Assembly (NCBI RefSeq): GCF_040712315.1
Contig: NC_134017.1
Location: 19,126,001 to 19,190,000 of the forward strand
Length of the DNA stretch: 64,000 bases
DNA from: Castanea sativa
Lineage: Eukaryota > Streptophyta > Magnoliopsida > Fagales > Fagaceae
Direction of reading: 5' to 3'
Both the position numbers and the translations under genes were made by a program. Below are positions 12,011-23,724 of the stretch, piece after piece (the first letter of the stretch is position 1; every line of letters starts with the position of its first letter). The notes below the pieces were generated by a model. That model saw only the letters and a list, made by a program, of their open reading frames with translations. It was not told where the DNA came from and did no database searches.

Positions 12011-13014
12011 TGTTAAGGACATATTTTATGTAGTTGGCTAATCCTTTGACAAAACGCACTTTACTTGTATTTGGGTAGATCTAGGATGTGTTTAATACTT
12101 CAAAGAACATGTTATTCAAGTCTAGTATTAAAGCCATGAAGATTGGACTAAGAAACAAGTGAAGAAAATGTGTTTACTATTGCTGGACACCTGCGGATAG
12201 CTGCTGGACACTTGCTGGACAGCTTCTCGACAGCTGCTCGACAGATAACTATCTATCGAGGTTTAATGAGGCTCGATAGATGCTATCTATCGAGGTATCT
12301 ATCGAGGTTACGGAAATTAGAATTTTCAGATCTGATTTTTGTGCCAGGCTTTTGTATTTGTGTAGGGTTTCTTTTCTCACAATCCTAGGCATATATAAGG
12401 CTTATTTTAGAGGCCGTCACATAAGAGAATACAAGGAAAACACGCAAAAGGTGACTGAAGTCTTATTCTCTCTGAAAGAAGCTACTGCGTCTTTGTGCCT
12501 TAGGGTTTTGTAACCAAGTGCTTCTTGATCTTCATTGTTGATGAAGTGAAGAACTTTGCAACCACCATCTTCTTCTCTAGTTGGTGATTGAAGTCGCGTA
12601 CTGGGATTCGCGCAATTAGTTAGTCACGTACTGGGATCCGTGCATCAAAGGGTGGTGTTCATATATTGAAGAGTTCAGAGGTTCTGAAGCGGTAGAAGGT
12701 TTCTGCTGTGAGTTCATCTACGGGGATTGTAGAGTCTAGGGACAAAGGTTTTGTACTAAATCTGAAACTTCTCTTTACTATAGTGGATTGCTTTTCGGGA
12801 AGGTTTCCCCCTAGGTTTTTTACTGTGAAACTGGTTGGTTTCATTAGTTTTCCTGGGTCATCATATCTTGTCTTATTTACTTTTCCGCTGCATATTATTT
12901 GTGACATGATATTGATGTTTGTTTGTTTTAACAAGTTTATACATAATAAATCTAATTAATAACTTTGGTTTAAAACTTGTTAATTCTATCAACCGGGGTC
13001 TAAATTTCCCAACA
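12011..13014 (+). mobile_element. Solo LTR (family Y), TSD CATGT
   Basis: Starts TGTTAAGGAC, ends CCCAACA, and is flanked by CATGT at 12006-12010 and 13015-13019. A TATA-like 'gcatatataagg' at about 12389 supports plus orientation. An inverted relative lies at 29286-30315. No internal region is present, so this is the product of LTR-LTR recombination. The 'ctatctatcgagg' motifs near 12250-12306 are a local direct repeat. Confidence 0.9.
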
Positions 13015-13019
13015 CATGT

Positions 13020-13435
13020 ATAGGTGAATCTCCAGTTTTGGGATTTTGATTTCTCTTTTCCACAAGATAATTAATGATAGATTTATGCCTCTCTTCCAAT
13101 ACTTTCAGTTTCAGCCAATTCACGTACACGCCATTATTCTTTTAGAGGCTTGCAATCTTTTATCACTAAGTAGAGTAGTCTTCAAAAAGCAAATGAATAA
13201 GTGACATTTGAGTCATTTGACACTGTATAATTTTTCTTGATCATTGGCAACTCAAACTTTTTCTATATCAAATATGTTATGTTTTACTATATTTGAAAAC
13301 AACTTTTTTAGTTCATATTATATAGAATTGTAGATTAAAGCTAAGAGATTATCGTTATTTATTTATTTTTATTTCTAAAGGAATAGTTTAATTTCTCTAG
13401 ATATTTAGTTTAGAGCTTTTTTTTTTTTTTGAAAA
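13020..13435. other. Probable intron or flank of the kinase relic
   Basis: No coding similarity recognised. It lies downstream, on the minus strand, of the intact splice donor at 13456, so it may be the former intron of the PERK-like gene. Confidence 0.35.
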
Positions 13436-13456
13436 ATGTTTCACTGAAGGACTTAC

Positions 13457-13745
13457 CATGTAGATGAAATCCAAGGTACCATTTGAGACAAATTCGTAAA
13501 CAAGCATTCTGATCTCTTTCCCAAAAATGAAGTATCCAACCAGTGAAACAAGGTGTGTGTGTGTGATGGTCATTGACAAAGCTAATTAAGGAGACCCCAA
13601 CCTCTACCCTAAATAAATTGCATTCAGGAAGGACTCCTTTATGGACAAAGCCATAACAACCTTGACCAAGGAAGTTAGTTTTGGAAAAACCTTTTGTTGC
13701 AATGGCTAACTATTCGTATGAAAATGCAGTTTGAGGGACTGAGAC
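13457..13745 (-). pseudogene. PERK-type receptor kinase fragment (N-lobe exon)
   Basis: On the minus strand, in more than one frame, it reads as the start of a PERK-family kinase domain: 'AIATKGFSKTNFLGQG' (glycine loop start), 'VHKGVLPECN', then 'HTHLVSLVGYFIFGKE' and 'RMLVYEFVSNGTLDF'. The exon ends at 13457 with a consensus donor GTAAGT. PERK proteins are plant plasma-membrane kinases with proline-rich extracellular parts. The region between 'VLPECN' and 'HTHLV', which should carry the ATP-binding Lys, is scrambled, and frameshifts and stops occur. It is a relic of a gene, not functional. Confidence 0.75.
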
Positions 13746-14245
13746 CAAAACCATTAGAAGGTGCACGGGCAGTGAGGACTTGTAACAGTTAGGATCCTTG
13801 GGGATTTAATACTTCTGGTTGAATTGAAGAGTTGGCTTAGGAAACTCAAGGATTACTTTATGATCTTTTGGTTTTAGAGCAATATGTTGCCGCTGATCAT
13901 TTGAGCCATGAAAGAGGATCATCTGGAGAAACCATGATTAAAAAGGAAGAAGGCATAGGTGAGTTAAGAACTAAGTATTAAATGAAATAATAAAACACGA
14001 AGAAGGTAAAAGAAGATGAATGATTGATTCCCAATACTAATTATGTAATGCCTTTCAAAAATTCCTTAGTGATAGAGACACACATATATAGAAGCAATAT
14101 TTGAATATAATTAATTCTTCCATCAGTGTAACTCTTGTACTTCTTACTTAAAAAACAATGCAATTAATTTTGTTGGATTCCCAAAAATTATTATTAGATC
14201 AAGCTAACAAATTTATATGCGTCCTAACTTGACACTTTAACCTAA
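13746..14245. other. Flank of kinase relic, no clear feature
   Basis: May contain further decayed upstream kinase sequence on the minus strand; I could not identify it. No open frame of note. Confidence 0.3.
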
Positions 14246-14428
14246 CGAGTAATGTTAAATATACAAATTTTTTTACAAAAACTTTTATAAACTGCTGATG
14301 TAGTGAGTAATTATTAGTAAATGAAAAAGTGATGTTAATGGTGAGCTTAGATGAAAACCAATAAAAAGTTGACCACATTAACAGTTTGTAAAAATATTAT
14401 AAAATAATTTGTAGTTATAGCATTACTC
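14246..14428. mobile_element. Small MITE
   Basis: About 183 bp with inverted ends: left 'cgagtaatgttaaatatac', right in reverse complement 'gagtaatgctataactac'. Flanks 'taacctaa' and 'taaccctaa' look like a target duplication with one indel. Similar end motifs ('acattactc') occur near 59590-59735. Confidence 0.55.
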
Positions 14429-16314
14429 TTAACCCTAATAACACTCATAGGAAATTGATCCCTCCATAATCTCCTACAACTTTCCATAAATGTTCAATTA
14501 GCATTTTTATAGAAATTACCCTCCTGCAACTTCACTAAACCACCTTTACAATGGTTTGTCATTCATGTTATGTAGTACTGTTGACTCATAATACCAACTT
14601 CAACTGCAGGATACTGAATTTTTAATTCTTGGCATAATGTTCAAAACAAAATTGCGGCCTTCACTTCACAGTATACAGTTTTTGTCAACGTATAAGAGTT
14701 GTCATGTTTTAGGCCGAAAATGTTTCTCTTCCATGATCCCCATCTCTGCTTTAAGTTTTTGAGCTACATGATCACTAGGCATAACACGCTAAAGCATAAT
14801 TTTGTAGACTCGGAATTCTCACATTCTCTGGAATTCCATGTTTCCAACCAGCCCACTTAATTAAGCTTTCAGTGACCGCTGCTTGACTCATTTTCCTTAT
14901 AACTAACTTCCTCACGTTTCTTAATTCAACAGCTGCACTTGGTAAGAATATAAGATGGCATATATTATGAATTTATGATATGATTGATCGGGGTCCTAGC
15001 TAGAGCAATTTGTTTAATGGAAATTTAGTTGGATTTGAGGAGACTTACCTCCTTAATACATGAGAAAGAGAGTGGAATTGGGTTAAAATCAAGCTAACTC
15101 TTCCTAAAGGCTGGGAAGTCTTTTTTTTTTTTACCAACTCTTTACCTGACTAAGGGGTTCAACCAAATCTCCATATCGATTAACCATCCTATAGACAACC
15201 CAATCTCCTCGAAGACAATGACTCCAGCAAACTGTGGAGACTTGCTTCTATTCTCCAACTGCAAGCCTGAGACTCCTTGTTTCAAGCAATCATCCAAACT
15301 TTTCTGGATCATAATAAAATATGATCACAATTGACGAGTCTTGGAGTAGAGATAGTTTGGAAACTAACCATTTTTATTGAGACTCTTTTATTTATTTGTT
15401 ATCATTATTATTAATTTGAAACTCTAATCGATATAACATATAAATAAAATCAGAGATTTTAGATTTCTTTTAATGAAACTTTTTTTTTTTTTTTTCATAT
15501 CACCATTATAGCATTATTTTTTCTAATTTGGTTTTTCTTAAATGCACTCCAAAAATAATTAGAACTTTTTGTTTTATTAGAATTAAACAAACTAATACTA
15601 AGCAAATAAGTTCTAATCAAATCATGCTTGGTGTTTGTGTTTGTGTGTGTGTGTGTGTGTGTGTTGTTTTCTTTTCTTTTCTTTTCTTTTCTCTAGTAAT
15701 TAGTTATAGTGGTTTTGGTGGTATATTATTGCAAATAATGTCTTAGGTTTTACTCTTTTATGAATTTGTAGTTTATGGAGTTATTAAATTTGAACAAAAC
15801 ACAATTATGTTAATTATAAAGAGTAGTGTTTATTACATATACATTAATACACACTTTTACGTGCTCAGCTGAAAAAGTTACATTGATTTTAAAGTTGAAA
15901 ATTGTGATTTTAGTTCACGATTTCAGTTGCTTTTTTAGTTGTGTGTAAAAATGTGTACATCTTAAGTGTGTGTAACAATATTTATCCAATTATAAAATTG
16001 TTCACTACGTTAAGTTAAACTTACAAAAAAGTATAAATATAATTTTTTATATATAAGTATTTTAGGAAACTTGATTTAAAAATGCTTTCATTCCACCATC
16101 TTATCATGTTGCATCTGTAGACTACAAGTTGAAGGTTTTCTATTCTTACGTTGTAACCAAACAAAAAATAGAAATTCTTGTGTTGTAACCAAACAAAAAA
16201 AGAAATAGTAATGGATATTTCATTACAACATCAACCTTTTATTCCTTGTAATACTTGTTCATATTACAATATACTCACCACTATAATGTATCAAGCATGC
16301 CCTAACAAAGAGAT
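14429..16314. other. Intergenic DNA
   Basis: AT-rich with homopolymer runs at about 15121-15132 and 15480-15495 and a GT microsatellite at 15631-15664. No coding family recognised. Confidence 0.45.
15631..15664. repeat. GT microsatellite
   Basis: Imperfect then perfect GT repeats, followed by a 'cttttcttttctttt' tract. Confidence 0.95.
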
Positions 16315-16752
16315 AAGAAGTTTATTACGGGAATAGTCCTTCGATCCATGTATAAGTAAAACTTTCTCCACCACAGACGGTGGATTATGAAATAATACAT
16401 AAGTACGAGATAGATAGGTTTCGTGCTTATAGCAAGGGCATCCACACATCAATTAACTTCTTGAATCTTGTTCTCAAACTCTCCTGATGGGGAAGTTATT
16501 GAAACGGTCCTGCAATTAGAGAGAAGAGATTCCAAGGAGTTATTAATTTGCATTGTTTAGGAGGTGCACCATATATAAGACATCAAGTTTCCACAATAAG
16601 ATTGGCGATAGTAAATGTTTTAGGTAATAATAGTCCATCTCTAAGTACTCATAGTTCCACCATTAACATTAGTCAAAAGACCAAAGTTTCTAGCAAAGCC
16701 TTTGACCCAAGCCCAATCATCATTTTGGATAATGCCTCCCTGTCCATATAGG
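16315..16752 (-). pseudogene. RNase H-like pseudogene (LINE-type or domesticated)
   Basis: On the minus strand, split over frames, it reads 'DDWAWVKGFARNFG', then 'LRDGLLLPKTFTIANLIVET', then 'TPWNLFSLI' and 'LPHQE'. This is the order seen in the plant RNase H-like (RVT_3-type) domain at the end of many LINE pol proteins and in stand-alone copies. Frameshifts and stops abolish coding. Which source it came from cannot be decided from this fragment. Confidence 0.6.
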
Positions 16753-17185
16753 CTTGGATTGCAAAAGGATGGGTTCAAGTTACACCTGGTGTAACTCTAA
16801 AGAGTTACACCTTTTCTAAACTGGATTTAAGTAAATCCAACGGTCAAAAAATGTATTCATTAATGCTGATATTTTAATAAAGATCACATTTATTATCTTT
16901 GTTTATAACATTCCATACTTATCTCTAATCCCAAAAATAAGTATATTTTTCTTTCTGCACTCTCTTTCTCATCTACTACACGTTTCTCTCTTCTCCATTG
17001 CTCATCCACCTCCATTTTCATAGGTTCCACCTCTACAATATAAGGCTTATAATTTTTATTTTTATCCTAAATTATTGTTGAATTCCTTCAATTAGAAAGT
17101 ATGTTGAGCATCATTGCCAATCCAAAAATAATTACGTCTGTAGTGCCATATGATCCAAAACACCATTAGACATTAATCAACTTGA

Positions 17186-17848
17186 TATCCTCCGTACCAT
17201 TTTACATGATACATGTATCAAAATAATCGCTACATGCTTTAGGAGAAAAGCATGATTAATTTAATCTATTTGAATTTTACTATGTAAAATTTGATACATA
17301 TATTAGGCTAAATGTTCCACTCCTTTTAAAGCAATAGAAAGAATATTCATCACAAGAGCACCCCAACAGAAAACGAAAAACAAAATAAACAGGGATTCAA
17401 TATACTAAACAAGGAGATCAGAGTCTTGTATATTCTTCAGCAGCAAATTGGGCATACAATCAACCCATTCTCATTACACTCTGGACACACATTCGACTCT
17501 CCATCTGTGGAAACAATCTTGTGGCTGCCATTGCACTTGGAATAAAACCCAAAACGAACTCTAGCACACCCTTCACATGCACCATTAGATTGATTAATCG
17601 GAACTCCATGGAAGAGTGGTCGAAACTTCCCTTGCTCGTGTAACACTAAAACCTCTTCAGCTCCGCCTATATATCTCCCCTTAATAAAAAAAAACCTTGG
17701 AGGAGCGGCTTTACCGCCCAAAATCCTCCACAACTCTTCCAGCAAAACAATAACTTTGATTCTTGTTGTGAACTAGGCCTGGAGTGATGCTTCTATATCC
17801 TCCATACCTTTCCACATGATAATGTATCAAAATAATTGCTACATGCTT
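17186..17848. repeat. 55-bp direct repeats flanking the captured gene piece
   Basis: Copies at 17186-17240 and 17796-17848 share 'atgtatcaaaataat' and 'gctacatgctt'. They bracket the glutaredoxin-like fragment and differ at several positions. They could mark the junctions where the fragment was acquired. Confidence 0.7.
17437..17745 (-). pseudogene. Captured 3' part of a glutaredoxin-like gene
   Basis: A 102-codon open frame on the minus strand, beginning at a TTG with no in-frame ATG there. It matches the C-terminal part of plant glutaredoxin-like proteins with Cys-rich tails (At5g39865-like). Visible features: 'RFFFIKGRYIGGAEEVL' (about residues 17-33), CEGC, and the final 'CPECNENGLIVCPICC' just before a stop. 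These CxxC pairs probably bind metal. The glutaredoxin active-site CxxC lies upstream in the family and is missing. The open frame suggests recent capture; expression is unknown. Confidence 0.8.
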
Positions 17849-18168
17849 CGGTTCTAATGAATAGTAGTTGTCACTAGACTTTGTTGTCTCAGATTTTTTG
17901 TATCAAATTCTATGTGGCTGTAGAGGTGGAACCTATGAAAATGGAGGTGGATGAGCAATGGAGAAAAGAGAAACGTGTAGTAGATGAGAAAGAGAGTGTA
18001 GAAAGAAAAATATACTTATTTTTGGAATTAGAGATAAGTATAGAATGTTATAAATAAGGATAATAAACGTGATCCTTATTAGAATATCAGTATTAATGAA
18101 TACATTTTTTGACCGTTGAATTTACTTAAATTCAATGGTTTAGAAAATGTGTAACTTGAACTCATCTC

Positions 18169-18193
18169 ATATATATATATATATATATATATA
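18169..18193. repeat. AT microsatellite
   Basis: Pure AT run at the right edge of the Pack-MULE-like element. Confidence 0.95.
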
Positions 18194-18200
18194 AGCTATT

Positions 18201-18488
18201 GAACTTATTTTATTTTTTGTTTTTGAACTTTATTAAAAGTTTATTTTTTGGCACTAGTGTTAGAGTCGGCCGTGGTAGAGTTGGATTGAATGTCGAAAAA
18301 CCATCTTTTGGCGGTGGTGTCGGAGACGGCTGTAGCAAAGCCGAATCCTCGTATAGAAAATACGTCATCGCCAAAGAGACTTTCGGTGAGGATTTTTCTT
18401 GTACTGAATTAAAGTGAAAGCAGACTGACTGTAGTAGAGTTCTAGTTTTATTTTTTATTTATTTTAGGTGTTGAGTTGGAGTTAGAGT

Positions 18489-18556
<68 letters not shown>

Positions 18557-18876
18557 TTGTTTCAGGTTAGAGTTACACTCTTTAGAATCTTAGATAATGA
18601 CTTTAAAAAATCTCCCCGCAAATCTACATTAAAAAATTCAGCTTAACTGCATCCTCAAAGAGGAAAACACCACCTCTACTCCAAGTCATACGTATACAAA
18701 GACTTGACCAATTCAAAGACTTCTATAGGGTTAATTGTTCTCAAGGAGTAGGGGACCAAGCATCTAATTGGGTCTAAGGAAAAACGTGGGATATATTGAT
18801 TAATTTAGAAAGTTGAATTGAGACTTGGATTTAAAATTAAACCTTTTATATCAAGTTTTTTTTTTTTTAATCAAGT
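18201..18876. other. Unassigned DNA with AC/AT microsatellite
   Basis: A 72-codon plus-strand frame (18199-18417) has no recognisable family. A compound (AC)n(AT)n run fills 18489-18555. The remainder is noncoding. Confidence 0.45.
18489..18555. repeat. Compound (AC)n(AT)n microsatellite
   Basis: About 32 bp of AC repeats followed by about 34 bp of AT repeats. Confidence 0.95.
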
Positions 18877-20544
18877 TACATATGAAATAACTCTTCATTA
18901 GTGTTGTGCGTATTATTAATTTTGTATTAGATCAACATTTTGAAAATCCCATATTTGAATTACACATTCTTTTTGGTTTTAATATGCGTACCAAAATTCG
19001 TATTAATTAGATATATGTTATTTTGTCTATAAGCTCATATTTTGTGTATAATTTTAAAGTGTGAAGAACTTGAAAATTAAAAGTTAATAAAATTGTTGTT
19101 GATCTTGATTATCTTAATATGTTGTAAGCGTTGCTAAAGGAAACAATGTAATTGAAGGATAGATAGTGATGGAGCAAGAAATTTTCTAAAGGGAGCCAAG
19201 CTAAATATATCAATAATTTTTAAATCCAAAAAATAAAACTCACATACACATACACACGGTATATGTGTGCGTGATTTATATTTATTGCATATTTTTTGAG
19301 TTTAACATGATTATATTTATATATATATATAAGTACTTTTTTTTTTTTAATCTTCAAAGTATAGGGTTGTTTTCATTTTGGTCATTTATGTTTCAAAAAT
19401 TTTAATTTTTCCCTCCATATTTGATTCCATTTTTATATTGATCTCATCATTATTCTTCGTTAGGAATTTGACTATTAACCATTAAGTGTTAGGTTAACGA
19501 CTTGATAACTAAGCACTCATACGTGTCAAAGAATTGCACATGCTACCTTTGTATATCAACAAAACTTCTTAAAAATGTGATCTTAGAGCATTCGCTTATG
19601 CATTTATTGGACAAAATGAATTTTTGCTATAATACTTGTGCAAATAGACATAAGAACTGTTGTTGTGTATTTCAATATTTTTATTATTTCTTTACGTTTC
19701 TCATTAATAAAGGAAGATAGTAAATGGTAGTTCTTGTACAAGAAAGAAATAATTGAAAAAATAAAATAAAAATTGATATTTCAACAAAATAAAATTTAGA
19801 ATAAATAATTTGATTTGAGTCTTTTGAAAAGTGGTTAGGTAAGATAGAAAAAGTAGATTTTTATACTAAAATAGATAAAACTTTTTGCGTAAATTGATGT
19901 AAACTCTCTTTAATAGAATATTTTTTTGCATTCTATTTGTTGATGTATACTTGTAATACTTGACAATTTTGAATCTCTCCCTTTCTAAAGTGGAAGTTGA
20001 TGAGAATGAAAGAAAGATTGGAATGAGTTGGCGTTAGAATAAGTCACTGACATATAATTTTCATCAAGTCTGGAATTGAGTTGGAATTAGACTAAGTCAC
20101 TGACGTAAAACTTTCATCAAAGTTTGGTATTGAGTTGGAGTTAGACTACGTCATTGACATATAATTTACGGATGAAATTGGGTCAGGCGTATAATTAGGG
20201 CTGCTTAAATAATCAAGGTCAATTTTTCTTATTAAATAAATTAAAGATTATATATATATATATATATATATATATTACCTGTAATAATAATTTTTGGAAA
20301 TCACAAAATATATACAAATCAATTAATTCTAGAAAAAATGAATAATAAATGTTATTTTGCCTTGACATATATAATGTAAGATAAGGAAAAAAAATTCCTA
20401 TACCAATCATGTGAAATCAAAGTATTACATATTTCGTTCTATCAGAAAAAAAAAAAAAAAAGTATTACATATTTCCCATATTAATTAAAAAAGTATTACG
20501 TACTCTGAGTATTACAGCACGAATACGTCAAACCTCATTGTTTG
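18877..20544. repeat. Segmental duplication, copy 1, block A
   Basis: Collinear with 29056-42368 once insertions there are removed. It starts 'atatgaaataactcttcatt' and runs through three degenerate about 60-75-bp repeats ('gttggagttagactaagtc', 19995-20165) into part of block P. It preserves pre-insertion sequence for three elements of copy 2: GTAAT at 19953-19957 (Tat element), the 'gattatcttaatat' site (family Y solo LTR) and the 'gttagactac' site (Tourist-like element). Confidence 0.85.
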
Positions 20545-22244
20545 TGAAAGCTCGAATTTGTGTGAAAACACAAGAGTTTGTTCAGACCCTCAAATAAAAA
20601 TTACGGCTAAATTGCTTTTACTCTAACTTAAGCCAAGTGCGGAATAAGAGTAAATGAGCGCAAACAACCGATAGCTCTACCCTAAGCCATATTCATCCAT
20701 TATCAACAATAAAAGAAAAGCTTAAAGGGTAAGGAAGAGAGATGCAAACACAAGACAATACCGAGACGTGCTATCGAAGAGGAAATCAAAGAACTCAGTG
20801 AAAAACCTCTCCGCGACTCTCCAAGTCGAAATTGATTCACTAGAGAATAAAGTTGGGGTACATGAATAACAAAAGACCCTCCAAGCTTAATCTACCTAAT
20901 GTACTTGAGCCCTCCAAGCTCCTGCTACTAACTTGCTTCTCGGAACCTTGTCTTCTCTAGCTTTCCAAATCTCACAATTTAGCCTGATTTCATCCGCCAA
21001 TGAATGACGCATTCCAATGCTTCCCAACAGCACAAAAATCTCACTTGACACTCAGAATGGTTATGGTAAGCGTTTGGGTTATCAACCTCTCAAGGATATG
21101 GAGATGGAGAGGCAGGAGTTGAGGAAAACCACAAAGAAATGTGTAAATGATTGTGGGTATAACAATTTCTAACTCTCAAGTGTATTTTCTAGGGTTTTCT
21201 TCTCGAAAAACACTCTTTCAATTTGTGGGTAATGAGGGTATATATCATGTGGGTAAAGACTTGGTAAAGCAAAACACAACTTTTTGCCAAACAAAAAGTT
21301 TTGCAAGCACTTCACAGGATGACGGGTGTAAGTACACAATTGCACCTAGACCCCAAGACAATCACGGGCTCAGGCCCAATGAGCCTTAAACAATAAAATT
21401 TGTAGAACGTGGGCTTGAAACCTAGGTTAGAAGTACTGGGAGCTCGACAACAGGTTTTTATAAACAAATACAGGTAAATAACGAACAATAATTGCAATGG
21501 GTGTCCTCGGACTCGAGCTGAGGACTACTTCTTTAGTATTTCTCTTTCTTCATTAAAGATTACAATTTCTCAATTTCTTTCTTCGCTATCGCCCCCCTTT
21601 CTTTGGCCTTTACCTCTCTTTTATACTTCCTTGCCTGATACTTTTTGAACAGTGACTAGAAGTTTCCCCCTCACTGTTCAGGGGTTACCTCCCCATTAAT
21701 GCGGCCAGGGAGATAGGTGCAGAGCCTTTAATGCGGAGGTGGCAGCCTTTACTCTTGATATTTTCTTTAATACTGGTGCATCTAGAGGATTCAGGATGTC
21801 CCCTTTTATCCATTAGTCTTTCCAGAGTTTGTGCCTTGACCTTCACAATAAAATCTTGAGTTCTCTTGGATCTGTCCGAGGTGAAACTCTCCCTCGGCAG
21901 TATCTTCGGACTCTCGGCGTATGGGCCAACTCATAAAGTATAATCCTGGAGCAGGTCGGCCCTCCATGTTACAACCCAAAGGCCCATAGGCCCACTTGGG
22001 TCCTTTTACTCCCCACAACGGGCACTCGCGAAAACCTCTAAGCTGACATAACTCTTCATCTTCCAGTCATGTGCTCTACACGTGACTCTTTCGCGGGCAA
22101 GCTTCTCGCGAGGCACTCGCAAAATCCACTTGTTCATCATTTTAAGCTTAAGTCTTCACACTCTCTTACACTCATCTCTTACAACTAAAAACCCACATAA
22201 ATACAGGGAAATACAATCAAATTTAGCACGGAATTAAGCCAACA
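20545..22244 (-). mobile_element. Family Z LTR (minus) interrupted by a nested solo LTR
   Basis: Minus-strand relative of the solo LTR at 23725-24798, sharing 'agagaagacaaggttc' and 'gcttggagggctca' type segments. Its left edge is TGAAAGC and its right edge CCAACA. No 5-bp duplication matches across it. Its left flank is block P and its right flank is block C, which are separated by about 2.6 kb in copy 2, so a deletion or recombination accompanied it. A 691-bp solo LTR is nested inside. Confidence 0.7.
21327..22017 (+). mobile_element. Nested solo LTR, TSD ACGGG
   Basis: Starts TGTAAGTACAC, ends CTCCCCACA, and is flanked by ACGGG at 21322-21326 and 22018-22022. It contains 'cctcggactcgagctgagg' and 'aaggcccataggccca', similar in style to the Tat-type LTR at 7613. 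It lies inside the family Z LTR and so is younger than it. Confidence 0.9.
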
Positions 22245-22255
22245 CAAAATAGTTG

Positions 22256-23089
22256 TAAATTACAACTTTATATAATTTAATAATTAGGAAATAGAGGGGG
22301 TTTGTTACATGGGTGTGTATTGCTATCATGTTATAATAACTTTTTTTTCATGAATTTAGAAAAATTCAAGAAAAAAAATTGTAAAGTCAATGATTATTCA
22401 AGCATTTGATTGGTTAAGTGGACACGTAGTATATTACTTTATGTGTGAATAAGTATGGTTGTGAGCATCAATAATTAATATAGAGGCAACGAGTTGAGTT
22501 TAGTTATTTAGTTTAAAATATATTTATAAAAGCAATGACAAATAGATAATAATTAATAATTGCAAAAAATAAAAATAAAAATATAAGACAAACTTAACAA
22601 AATAAAATGGTCATAGCTGTCCACATTGGCAATAAATACTTGTAATGAATTATTATGTAAGAATTTAAAATTTTGAAAACCTGTAGAAGAAAATTGTAAA
22701 AATTCATGTATTTTTTTATTGATAACTCAATATATTCAAGTTTTATTTTTATTAAATCTTTTTTTAATTTAAGTTTCTTAATGACCACCTAAACAAAATT
22801 CCTGGAACCATTATTGCTATTTTCTTGTAACTTCTGTAACATCAAATACACATAAGAATTTCATCCAGCTTCAACTCTGCATGCAGTAATTCTTTTTCAT
22901 AATATAGAAATTCAACGATAAAGAATATTTTATTTAGATCGAAAAACAAAAAGAAGAGAACGTGGACACATATAATATTCTGCTAACTACCATGAATATG
23001 TGCTTACATTAAAGTACAACTCTAAAAATTGACCAAATTAAAACTGAATAGATAGTCTTTGGTCATTGTAAAAATCACTTAATTATGTA
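22256..23089. repeat. Segmental duplication copy 1, block C (noncoding part)
   Basis: Matches 45289-45624 plus 55842-56289. At 22640-22660 it retains 'gaattattatgtaa', the uninterrupted counterpart of the CACTA insertion site. On the minus strand it is the 3' flank of the PERK-like relic. Confidence 0.85.
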
Positions 23090-23408
23090 AAACTTTTTGT
23101 GGATTTGACAGTTTTGATGCGCTTGGCACATGAGATACCAACCCTTCAAGAAAGGAAAAATCTCTCGTGCGGCTTGTGCATGAGATACTAGCTCCTCAAG
23201 AAAAAGCTTTCGCTCTGCATGGCCCTGTCCTGAGTATTTCCCTAAGTAGGAACTAGGAACTAGGTCATTAGTGCCTTCCTCATGGTTTTCTTGTATCAAA
23301 TTTTTTTTTTGAATTTCTTCGAGTCCTTATTCCCATCGTGCCCAGGTTTAGGTCCCTCGTATAGATCATCCAATTCAGAGAAAGATTGCCTTCCAAAGCC
23401 TGAACTAT
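23090..23408 (-). pseudogene. PERK-type kinase pseudogene, last exon (copy C1)
   Basis: The minus strand reads 'IVQALEGNLSLNELDDLYEG' then 'KPGHDGNKDSKKFK', the C-terminal end of PERK kinases after the catalytic domain, where 'ALEG..SL.DL.EG' and a 'KKF(R/K)K' motif are usual. The exon would start at 23408, but the acceptor AG is AA. A 10-base poly-A shifts the frame before 'ENHEEGTNDLVPSSYLG'. A second copy is at 56300-56555. It is nonfunctional. Confidence 0.7.
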
Positions 23409-23719
23409 TTGTTTTTAACCATCACAAAGAATGATGTTAGTTTCAAAATCAATTTAGGTTTTGATTCTTTTGATTGTCAAATTGGCAATAACCTACCAAA
23501 ACTATTGAGTGGTGTAACATTCCTTAAAGTTACACTAGTGTAACTTTACTCTTATATATATATATAAACCACATATTATTTAGAATTTACCATAAATTTT
23601 ATCAAAGCAAACCAATAATTGACATCATTAAATTAGGTTTTGATCTTCACTAAGCAAATTCTAACTAAATTATCTCCATTCTTTTCTACAAAATCTCTAA
23701 TTTAACTTTGTATTTATTA
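23409..23719. other. Probable former kinase intron
   Basis: Upstream of the PERK last exon on the minus strand. No coding signal. A 'gtggtgtaacattcc' motif at 23510 resembles the ends of the MULE-like repeats at 16768 and 46570. Confidence 0.4.
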
Positions 23720-23724
23720 ATATG

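Larger units (their letters stand above)
16768..18166. mobile_element. Pack-MULE-like element with long inverted ends
   Basis: Inverted arms of about 250 bp: 16768-17045 and 17917-18166, beginning 'gatgggttcaagttacac' and (reverse complement) 'gatgagttcaagttacac'. The left arm has an extra 'ctggtgtaactctaaagagt' segment. Between the arms lies a minus-strand fragment of a glutaredoxin-like gene, flanked by two copies of a 55-bp direct repeat (17186-17240, 17796-17848). No clear target duplication was found because the right flank is an AT microsatellite. Confidence 0.7.

Noticed and set aside
12240..12310. Riboswitch- or operator-like 'ctatctatcgagg' direct repeats
   Set aside because: Located in an LTR of a plant element; more simply a local tandem duplication.
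15000..15330. Receptor-like extracellular domain remnant
   Set aside because: Only scattered short peptides; not enough to assign a family.
18199..18417. 72-codon frame with Gly-rich segment
   Set aside because: No recognisable domain, no splice or promoter context; left as unassigned.
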